Translations under genes and position numbers: made by a program
Part shown: positions 50,430 to 57,323 of the stretch, piece by piece
How positions within the stretch are numbered: the stretch's first letter is position 1
How the letters are laid out: each line of letters opens with the position of its first letter
Notes under the pieces: generated by a model
What the model was told of the DNA's origin: nothing
Seen by the model: the letters and a program-made list of their open reading frames with translations, nothing else
The model's database searches: none
NCBI GenBank assembly: GCA_002438805.1
Contig: DJQV01000023.1
Span: 242,967 to 306,966 of the forward strand
DNA length: 64,000 nucleotides
Source of the DNA: Bacteroidales bacterium UBA6377
Lineage (GTDB): Bacteria; Bacteroidota; Bacteroidia; Bacteroidales; UBA932
Direction: 5' to 3'

Positions 50430-51386
50430 ATGAAGTTCGCAGTCAACACATCCACTGACCCGCATTTCAATCTGGCTTTTGACGAGTACTGCCTCCAGCA
50501 GTACCGCTCGGACGAGGATTTCTTCTATCTGTGGAGAAACCGCCCGGCTGTCATCATAGGTCTCAACCAGAACGCCTATAGTGAAGTCAATCTTGATTAT
50601 CTTGACTCTCACGGGATTACATTGGCCAGACGGGTGACCGGGGGCGGTGCCGTGTATCATGACCTGCAGAACATGAACTACACTTTCATCGGCAAGAATG
50701 TGACTCCGGAGCCTTTTGTGAGGGCTCTGCGTTCGCTTGGCGTGGATGCGGAACTTACCGGCCGCAACGACATCTTCGTCGATGGACACAAGGTTTCCGG
50801 CTATGCCCGCCGGGTCTGGCGCGACCGTGAGATTGTACACGGTACGTTGATGTATGATGTTGACATAGACACTCTTACCAAAGTCCTTGACGTGCCTGGC
50901 TCCAAGATGGAGGCCAAGGGCATCGCTTCGGTCCGCAGCCGGGTTGCCAATCTCAAGGATTATCTTCCACAGTTCAAGTCCCTTGATGAGGTTCAGTCGG
51001 CCCTCCATGACATCCTCTCTGGCGGGGACGCACAGATTCCGATGGGGCCGGAGGATTATGCTGAGGTGGAGCGTATGGCGAAAGAGAAATTCTCCACCTG
51101 GGACTGGGTCTATGGACATTCACGCGAAGCCGGCTTCTCGCGCAAGGCAAAACTTGCCTGCGGCACCGTTGAGGTCAGCGTGGCTGTTGACCGTGGTGTC
51201 ATGACAGGCATCAGCTTCGCCGGGGATTTCCTCGGGGACAAGCCTGCGGAAGGGCTGTCCGGAGCGCTTAAAGGCATACGCTTCGACAAGGCGGCTGTCC
51301 GTGAGGCTCTGGGCCGGCTCGATGTCGGGACGTATTTGGCCGGTGTAAGGCCGGAAGAACTTGCTGAATTGATAGTTAACCAATAA
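50430..51386 (+). CDS. lplA: lipoate-protein ligase A
   Basis: 318 aa. LplA motifs: WRNRPAVIIGLNQNAYSEVN, RRVTGGGAVYHDLQNMNYTFI (lipoyl/AMP binding loop), GRNDIFVDGHKVSG and KMEAKGIASVRSRVANL. The C-terminal accessory domain is present (about 245-318). It attaches lipoate to E2/H-protein lysines. Its place between a sugar isomerase and an aldolase-type gene has no obvious pathway link. Confidence 0.92.
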   Translation: MKFAVNTSTDPHFNLAFDEYCLQQYRSDEDFFYLWRNRPAVIIGLNQNAYSEVNLDYLDSHGITLARRVTGGGAVYHDLQNMNYTFIGKNVTPEPFVRALRSLGVDAELTGRNDIFVDGHKVSGYARRVWRDREIVHGTLMYDVDIDTLTKVLDVPGSKMEAKGIASVRSRVANLKDYLPQFKSLDEVQSALHDILSGGDAQIPMGPEDYAEVERMAKEKFSTWDWVYGHSREAGFSRKAKLACGTVEVSVAVDRGVMTGISFAGDFLGDKPAEGLSGALKGIRFDKAAVREALGRLDVGTYLAGVRPEELAELIVNQ

Positions 51387-51400
51387 TATCAACTGCTGAC

Positions 51401-52702
51401 ATGAAACAGCTTAACACAAATTTGATGCACCCGGCGGAGCAGCTTGCTCTGATCATCGGGCGCATCTACCGCGAAGGCCTGACTACGACCTCCGGCGGCA
51501 ACCTGTCCATAATGGACGACAACGGCGACATGTGGATCACCCCTGCCGGCATCGACAAGGGTTCATTGACAGCCAAGGACATCATGTGCGTCAAGGCTGA
51601 CGGCACCATAGTCGGCCCGCACCGTCCTTCGTCCGAGTATCCGTTCCACAGGGCGATCTACAAGATCCGTCCTAAGATGCGGGCCGTCATCCACGCCCAT
51701 CCTCCTGGACTCGTGACCTTCAGCGTCATCCATCAGATCCCTGACACGAGCATCATCCCTCAGGCCCGTGACGTCTGCGGCCCTATCGGTTTTGCGAAGT
51801 ATGATGTCCCGGGCAGCGAGGCTCTTGGCCGGAGCATCGCCGCCGAGTTCGAGAAGAACCCCGCATACAAGGCCGTGATCATGGAGAACCACGGAGTGGT
51901 GCTCTGCGGAGAGGACATCGGGGACGCATACCAGCGTTTCGAGACCCTCGAGCTCTGTGCCCGCACCATCCTCAACGCCAAGACTCTCGGCGAGCCTAAG
52001 TATCTTACGGAAGAGCAGATACTTATGCACGAGAAGCATCAGCCGAATTTTCAGCACTTCATGGACGTGACCCATCCTTCAGATGAGCGTGCCCTGAGGT
52101 CCGAGATCTGCCGCATGGTGCGGCGCGCCTGCGACCAGCACCTCATGAGCAGTTCTTATGGCACTGTGTCCATGCGCTGGAGGGACAACGACTTCCTTAT
52201 CACCCCGACCGGAGTGCAGCGCTGGGACATCGATGAGGAGGATATCGTGCAGATCAAGGACGGGATGGCCGAGGCCGGCAAGAAACCGAGCCGTGCCGCC
52301 GCCCTGCATTACGAGATCTACCGCCGCAATCCCAAGGTGAAGGCCATCGTGCTCACGCAGTGCCCGGCCCTGATGGGCTTCTGCACCACAGACGCGGAGT
52401 TCAATGTCCGCACCATTCCGGAGAGCTGGATTTTCCTTCAGGACGTGCCTAAGTTCGCGTTCGGTTCACAGTACAGCGACCCTGCCAAGGTGGCTGAGGT
52501 GTTCAAGGACCGTCCATGCGCCATGCTTGCCAACGACTCCATCGTGGTGGCTTCAGACTCGCTGATCAACGCCTTCGACCGCCTCGAGGTTGCGGAGTTC
52601 AGCGCCAAGTCCCTTGTGATGGCTGCCCCTGCCGGCAAACTACATCCTATCACCGACAAGGAGGTTGAAGACCTCAGGGTCGCTTTCCACGTCGGAGAAT
52701 AA
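51401..52702 (+). CDS. tandem class II aldolase/adducin protein
   Basis: 433 aa with two class II aldolase-like halves. Half one (about 8-205) keeps the metal triad: SGGNLSI loop, H98-x-H100 in HAHPPG and H164 in ENHGVV. Half two (about 228-420) keeps the fold (SSSYGTVSMRWRDNDFLITPTG) but has T-Q-C where H-x-H should be and LANDS in place of the NHG His. Only the first half can bind zinc in the usual way. Members cleave or epimerise sugar phosphates; the substrate may relate to the SIS protein. Confidence 0.85.
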   Translation: MKQLNTNLMHPAEQLALIIGRIYREGLTTTSGGNLSIMDDNGDMWITPAGIDKGSLTAKDIMCVKADGTIVGPHRPSSEYPFHRAIYKIRPKMRAVIHAHPPGLVTFSVIHQIPDTSIIPQARDVCGPIGFAKYDVPGSEALGRSIAAEFEKNPAYKAVIMENHGVVLCGEDIGDAYQRFETLELCARTILNAKTLGEPKYLTEEQILMHEKHQPNFQHFMDVTHPSDERALRSEICRMVRRACDQHLMSSSYGTVSMRWRDNDFLITPTGVQRWDIDEEDIVQIKDGMAEAGKKPSRAAALHYEIYRRNPKVKAIVLTQCPALMGFCTTDAEFNVRTIPESWIFLQDVPKFAFGSQYSDPAKVAEVFKDRPCAMLANDSIVVASDSLINAFDRLEVAEFSAKSLVMAAPAGKLHPITDKEVEDLRVAFHVGE

Positions 52703-52725
52703 GTCCAGTTTTGACGCAGTTTCGG

Positions 52726-52754
52726 ATCCCGCGGCTTCTGTCGCGGGATTTTTT
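52726..52754 (+). terminator. intrinsic terminator after the aldolase gene
   Basis: ATCCCGCG (52726-52733), 8-nt loop, CGCGGGAT (52742-52749), then T6. Confidence 0.9.
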
Positions 52755-53148
52755 GTGTAGCCCTTATATCCCCAGATGGTGCCTTGACTCGCCAGTGTGC
52801 TCCGGATGGTGGCACATCCCCGTGCGCACGGGATTAGCGGTGGTGGCAATCCGTCAAGCTCGGTCGTGGACGGCTGTATCTGGAAGCACTCCGACTGCGG
52901 TGATCGTGGCTGACATACCCTGGGAGGCCCCGTCGGTTATGCACACCTGCCATAGAGGCCTTTGCGGGCCATAGTGCCATGACCGAACTTGGCTTTTTGC
53001 TCAAGATTTTCTACCTTTACCTCGTCAAGTGGCTGGAAGCAAGCGGCCGATTGACAAGACATATTATAATAACGCAGCATTGCTATTATTTCGCGTTTAC
53101 CGAAAGCCTCGCAATCTTTTCGCATATAAACCGCAGAAATAATAAGCA
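52755..53148. other. long gene-free stretch before the structured RNA region
   Basis: About 390 bp with no supportable gene. It holds a perfect 14-bp palindrome CCCGTGCGCACGGG (52819-52832), GGATG/CATCC (52804-52808 with 52815-52819) and CTTGAC/GTCAAG (52783-52788 with 52853-52858). A minus-strand frame (53188 to 52937, 83 codons) has protein-like composition in its second half but no recognised family, and may be a gene remnant. Composition becomes AT-richer after 53040. Confidence 0.5.
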
Positions 53149-53360
53149 GGAGCGTCTCGTATGAGAACTCCTCACCCAATAAGTGCAATGCTCGCGCCCG
53201 ATTTCGGGTGTGAGTTACTTGTTTGGGTGGGAAGGTGCTCGCGAGGCTACCTTGGTAAACGCAATAAGAAGCTCACACCTTTTTGTTGCGTCCGGCGGCG
53301 GACAGGACATTTAGTGGGGCCGAGAGGGTTTCCCTTACCGGAAACGGAAGTCCATGTAGC
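53149..53360 (+). ncRNA. probable structured RNA upstream of the methyltransferase
   Basis: A dense series of complementary segments: GGAG-TCTC/GAGA-CTCC (53149-53171); CACCCAA (53173-53179) with TTGGGTG (53223-53229), plus AAGT/ACTT and an enclosed 10-bp hairpin (53191-53200 with 53205-53214, loop ATTT); AAGGT/ACCTT (53232-53236 with 53249-53253); GTCCG-GCGG-CGGAC (53290-53303); AGGG/CCCT (53325-53335); CCG-GAAA-CGG with a GNRA-type tetraloop (53338-53347). GGTGTGAG (53207-53214) can instead pair with CTCACACC (53272-53279), which is followed by five T. Strand is assumed from the downstream genes. It may be a stand-alone ncRNA (IscB/HEARO-type omega RNA is one thought) or a long regulatory leader. 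Confidence 0.5.
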
Positions 53361-53367
53361 GCGCCGA

Positions 53368-53400
53368 GTGAATGATAGTATGCTAAAAACTGTCATTCAC
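53368..53400 (+). promoter_or_regulatory. hairpin abutting the methyltransferase start codon
   Basis: GTGAATGATAGT (53368-53379) pairs with ACTGTCATTCAC (53389-53400): a 12-bp stem with one G-U type pair and a 9-nt loop, ending 1 nt before the ATG at 53402. It could hide the ribosome entry region or act as a dyad operator. Confidence 0.6.
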
Positions 53401-53401
53401 C

Positions 53402-54403
53402 ATGGCCGGAAACGAAAGCCTCCACGCGGCTAACCGCGCGAAAAAAGACGAATTCTACACGCAGCTCTCGGACATCGAAAACGAGCTACGCCACTACAAA
53501 GAGCATTTCAAGGACAAGACCGTGCTCTGCAACTGCGACGATCCTCGGGTCAGCAATTTTTCAGTCTACTTCGTGCTCAATTTCCGCAGTCTTGGACTCA
53601 AGCGCCTGATTACCACCTGCTACAAGAACAACGAACCGGATCTCTTTTCGATGAATGAGTGCGACCGCGCTGTCTATGCCATATATGATGGAACGCCCGG
53701 ATGCAACAGCGTGGAGGACGCCAAGCAGATTTCCTACAGGGAATTTGAGCACTCCGACGGAGACTTCCGCAGTCCCGAGTGTATTGAACTTCTCAAAGAA
53801 GCAGACATCGTGGTGACCAATCCTCCGTTCAGCCTGTTCCGCGAATATGTGGCGCAGCTCATCAAATATGACAAAAAGTTCGTGATAATAGGGCATCAGA
53901 ACGCCATAACCTACAAGGAAATATTCCCTCTCATACAGCAGAACAGATTGTGGCTTGGAGTCGGGTTCAAGGGATGCGCCGGGCATTTTTACTCCAAATA
54001 CGAAGACACCGCATCGGCAGGAGATCACCGGGAGGGTATGATACGAGTATCCGGAGTAACTTGGTTTACCAATCTGGACATAGCCAAAAGACATGAGGAG
54101 TTGATTCTCTATAAGCATTATACCCCTGAGGATTATCCCGAATACGAGAACTACAAGGCTATTGAAGTCGGGAAGACCAATGAAATACCTTCAGACTATT
54201 ATGGAGTCATGGGAGTGCCTATCACGTTTCTCTACAAATACAATCCGGAACAGTTCGAGATAATCGGTGCAACTGAAAGCGAGGGGAAAGGTTTTTCCAA
54301 TGGGTTGTGGAACTCATCATCAAAAGTCGCTCAGCCTATGATTGATTCGCAAAAACTCTATAAAAGATTATTCATCCGCAGAAAACAACAAAACAAATCA
54401 TGA
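53402..54403 (+). CDS. EcoRI-family adenine-specific DNA methyltransferase
   Basis: 333 aa. Begins MAGNESLHAANRAKKDEFYTQ, as in the EcoRI-methylase family, where KDEFYTQ is a conserved opening. Catalytic motif IV is N140-P-P-F143 (VVTNPPFSLF), with SAM-pocket residues around CDDPRVSNF. Members methylate N6 of adenine. It overlaps the DUF262-HNH gene by 4 nt, so a modification/cleavage pair is likely. The target site cannot be read from sequence. No control gene of the C-protein type is seen; the hairpin at its start is a candidate control. Confidence 0.87.
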   Translation: MAGNESLHAANRAKKDEFYTQLSDIENELRHYKEHFKDKTVLCNCDDPRVSNFSVYFVLNFRSLGLKRLITTCYKNNEPDLFSMNECDRAVYAIYDGTPGCNSVEDAKQISYREFEHSDGDFRSPECIELLKEADIVVTNPPFSLFREYVAQLIKYDKKFVIIGHQNAITYKEIFPLIQQNRLWLGVGFKGCAGHFYSKYEDTASAGDHREGMIRVSGVTWFTNLDIAKRHEELILYKHYTPEDYPEYENYKAIEVGKTNEIPSDYYGVMGVPITFLYKYNPEQFEIIGATESEGKGFSNGLWNSSSKVAQPMIDSQKLYKRLFIRRKQQNKS

Positions 54404-55497
54404 AAATACAACTTAAAGAAGTGACGGTCAGAGAGTTGACCGCAGGGTACAGGGACAATGCCGAGGCCGGAGTGGTCGGGTATGGCGGAAGGCTCGATAT
54501 ACGTCCGCCATACCAGCGGGAGTTCGTCTACAACGATAAACAGCGTAATGCAGTGATCGATACGGTTTTCAAGGATTTTCCGCTCAATGTCATGTATTGG
54601 GCTGTCCGTGACGACGGGGGATATGAGGTGATCGATGGACAGCAGAGGACAATTTCCCTTTGCCAATATGTGAACGGGGATTTCGCTTTCGATTTCCGGT
54701 ACTTCCACAATCTCGCCGCTGACAAAAAGGATATGCTGTTGAACTACAAGTTGATGATATATGTCTGCGAGGGGACGGATTCCGAGAAACTCGGATGGTT
54801 CAAGACAATTAACATCGCCGGGGCGAAGCTTACGGAGCAGGAGTTGAGGAACGCTGTCTATTCCGGAAGCTGGCTGTCAGATGCAAAAAAATATTTCAGC
54901 AAGACCGGCTGTCCGGCATATGCGATGGCAAGCAAATACCTGACTGGCACGCCTATACGGCAGGATTACCTTGAGACTGCAATAAGTTGGATTTCAAAGG
55001 GCAACATAGATATCTACATGGCAAAACATCAGCATGACAGTGATGCAAATGAGCTGTGGTTGTATTTCAAGAAAGTCATAGACTGGGTCAGCGTCCTCTT
55101 TCCGAAATACCGCAAGGAGATGAAAGGTGTAGACTGGGGTGGGCTTTACAACCGCTATGGCAGTGGGAACTACGGCTCCGCCGCTCTTGAATCCGAGGTG
55201 TCGAAATTGATGGCGGACAGTGATGTCAAGAAGAAATCCGGAATCTACCAATATGTATTCGACCATGATGAGCACCACCTTGACATCCGGGCTTTTGATG
55301 AAAACACAAAACGTGAAGTTTACGAGCGGCAGCATGGTCATTGTGCCAACCCGGACTGCTTTCGGCATGGGGAAGTGATTGATTACGATGAGATGGAAGC
55401 CGACCATATCACTCCATGGCGGGACGGCGGACGCACCGTGGCTTCCAACTGTCAGCTTCTGTGCCGCGAGTGCAACCGCCGTAAAGGGGCGCGGTGA
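54400..55497 (+). CDS. DUF262-HNH nuclease
   Basis: 365 aa. N-terminal DUF262 ParB-like NTPase domain with PYQREFVYNDKQRNAVIDT and IDGQQRTISLCQY (DGQQR near 79-84), as in GmrS. The C-terminus is an HNH zinc-finger nuclease (about 310-363): GHCANPDCF, ADHITPWRDGG, NCQLLCRECNRRKG. DUF262 proteins usually pair with DUF1524; here the nuclease is a plain HNH. Coupled by ATGA to the methyltransferase, it is the probable restriction arm of the pair. Confidence 0.87.
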   Translation: MKIQLKEVTVRELTAGYRDNAEAGVVGYGGRLDIRPPYQREFVYNDKQRNAVIDTVFKDFPLNVMYWAVRDDGGYEVIDGQQRTISLCQYVNGDFAFDFRYFHNLAADKKDMLLNYKLMIYVCEGTDSEKLGWFKTINIAGAKLTEQELRNAVYSGSWLSDAKKYFSKTGCPAYAMASKYLTGTPIRQDYLETAISWISKGNIDIYMAKHQHDSDANELWLYFKKVIDWVSVLFPKYRKEMKGVDWGGLYNRYGSGNYGSAALESEVSKLMADSDVKKKSGIYQYVFDHDEHHLDIRAFDENTKREVYERQHGHCANPDCFRHGEVIDYDEMEADHITPWRDGGRTVASNCQLLCRECNRRKGAR

Positions 55498-55531
55498 ACT
55501 TCGGGGATATGCCCCGTAGAGTAGGAAGAAA

Positions 55532-55553
55532 GGCCGTCCCTCGCGGGGCGGCC
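55532..55553. terminator. bidirectional terminator between convergent units
   Basis: GGCCGTCCC (55532-55540), loop TCGC, GGGGCGGCC (55545-55553): a 9-bp stem with one wobble, T-rich on the minus-strand side (TTTCTTCC). It serves the HNH gene (+) and the susD gene (-). Confidence 0.75.
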
Positions 55554-55584
55554 CTTCCGGAATATCATTGTGGTGGAACGTATA

Positions 55585-57312
55585 TTATCTTGTCCAGCCC
55601 GGGTTCTGCTCCAGGTTAGGGTTCTTCATGGTCTCCGTCTGCGGAATCGGGAAGAGGTACATCTTGTCGTCCCACTGACGTGAGACATTCTGACGCTCAT
55701 AGCTGAAACTGCCGTCATCGCGCTTGGTGATCTTCATCTCCACGATGTTCTTGAAGTACTTGTCGGCCTCTTTCCAGCGGCGGACATCCCAGAAGCGGTG
55801 CCCTTCGAAGGCCAGCTCGACCATGCGCTCATTCTTGTACTTCTCCCAGAAAGCCTCGGAAGAGAGCCCGACAGGGAGTTCCGGCATACCCACGCGCACG
55901 CGGGTCCTGCTTACAAGTTCGCGGGCGGAGACGGGGAACTCGGAGCTGGTGGCATCAGCGCTCCCGAGAGCACGGAAGACGGCTTCGGCATAGTCGAGAT
56001 AAATCCCGCCCATCCTGAAATGCACATAAGAATGGAAATTCGTCTTGACACGTCCATTGGAAGCCAGAGAGATCTCCCCATGGCAGAGTTTGCGGAGATA
56101 ATACCCCGTCGGAGTACCGCCGGAGATAGGCTGCGCATTGGCTCCTCCCACGTATGTCTGGAGCAGAGGTGCTCCGGAATATGTAGGCCATTGCGAACCA
56201 TTGTAGGCCACGGTCATCGCGAAGCGGGGGTCGCGTCCGACATAAGGATTGGCCTCGTCATAGCCGCTCCCGTCCTCATCGATGGACTTGCCGTTGAGCA
56301 TGTCATAAGCGTCAACAAGATTCTGCGTAGGACAGTTGCCGCCGGCTCCACCCTCGATTCCGACAGGGTAATTGCTGGTCTCGACCAGATTGTCACCGCT
56401 CGCGCTTGAATAGTAGCGGCGTGCGAAGATGATCTCTTTCACTATGCCGGCATCAGTGTAGTTGTTGGTGCTCCAGAGATCGTCATACTTGGCGGAAAGT
56501 CCCTTCCCACGGGCATCGCACTCCGCGACGAGCTCCTTGTAATAGAGAGCCGCCGTACGCCAGCGCTCCTTGTCAGCTGACGGATTGAAGAGAGGACTCG
56601 CCCAGTAGAGGGCCGCCCTGGCCTTGAGAGCGAGGACCGCGAGATTGTCAGCACGTCCTGTCTCGGCTGTAGGCAGGGCCATGTCCCCGAGGTCGCCGTA
56701 ATCCTTTATGATCAGATCCTGTATGGCCTGGCACTCGTCGATGACATACTTGAAGACCTCGTCCGAAGACGAGCGGGAGAGGACATTGATCTCCTGAGGA
56801 GTCATAGTCTCACCCACGATCGGCACGCCGCCGTACTGCCTGACGAGGAGGAAGTAGAAGAACGCACGCATGAAGCGGGCCTCATACTTGTAGTTCTCGT
56901 AGCGGTACATCTGCTGCTTATAGTCATCGTTGAGCACGAGATCGTCGAACTTGAGCCCCTGCATCTGAGTAAGGAAATCATTGCAGGTCGCAATTCCCTT
57001 GTACATGCTGCTCCAGATCGTGGACTTGGCATTGGACGGACTCCAGCCGCCGTTGTAGAAATCCTCAATGGCGTTTCCCATGCGGCTGTAGACGCTTTCA
57101 TCAGTAGCGGAAGACTGCATCGCCCCACCGCTGAAGTTGCCGAAATCATACGGCACCGTGTTGTAGATGTCCGTCATGAATCCGCCGACATTGCTGAAAT
57201 TGAGGGTGATGTAGTCCTTGTCGTAGATATTGTACTCGTGGTAGTCCATCTGCTTGGCGCAGGACGAGGCAAGCAGGGCTGAGGCAAATATGATGATTAT
57301 CTTGTGTTTCAT
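55585..57312 (-). CDS. SusD-like glycan-binding lipoprotein
   Basis: 575 aa. Lipobox LASSC (Cys18). SusD-like N-terminal TPR helices (AIEDFYNGGWSPSNAKSTIWSSMYKGIATCNDFL, YKYEARFMRAFFYFLLVRQYGGVPIV) and a RagB/SusD C-terminal region ending FPIPQTETMKNPNLEQNPGW, the classic tail. It sits on the outer surface and lids its SusC partner, encoded 11 nt upstream. Last gene of the four-gene operon. Confidence 0.93.
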   Translation of the reverse strand: MKHKIIIIFASALLASSCAKQMDYHEYNIYDKDYITLNFSNVGGFMTDIYNTVPYDFGNFSGGAMQSSATDESVYSRMGNAIEDFYNGGWSPSNAKSTIWSSMYKGIATCNDFLTQMQGLKFDDLVLNDDYKQQMYRYENYKYEARFMRAFFYFLLVRQYGGVPIVGETMTPQEINVLSRSSSDEVFKYVIDECQAIQDLIIKDYGDLGDMALPTAETGRADNLAVLALKARAALYWASPLFNPSADKERWRTAALYYKELVAECDARGKGLSAKYDDLWSTNNYTDAGIVKEIIFARRYYSSASGDNLVETSNYPVGIEGGAGGNCPTQNLVDAYDMLNGKSIDEDGSGYDEANPYVGRDPRFAMTVAYNGSQWPTYSGAPLLQTYVGGANAQPISGGTPTGYYLRKLCHGEISLASNGRVKTNFHSYVHFRMGGIYLDYAEAVFRALGSADATSSEFPVSARELVSRTRVRVGMPELPVGLSSEAFWEKYKNERMVELAFEGHRFWDVRRWKEADKYFKNIVEMKITKRDDGSFSYERQNVSRQWDDKMYLFPIPQTETMKNPNLEQNPGWTR

Positions 57313-57323
57313 ATCGGCAATTG

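Noticed and set aside
52937..53188. Minus-strand open frame of 83 codons
   Set aside because: Parts look protein-like, but no family is recognised, no promoter is seen and its start lies inside the structured RNA candidate. Kept only as a possible relic.
53161..53433. Plus-strand frame of 90 codons running into the methylase start
   Set aside because: It crosses the hairpin cluster and enters the methylase in another frame; Arg/Pro/Gly-rich composition is what GC-rich noncoding stems give.
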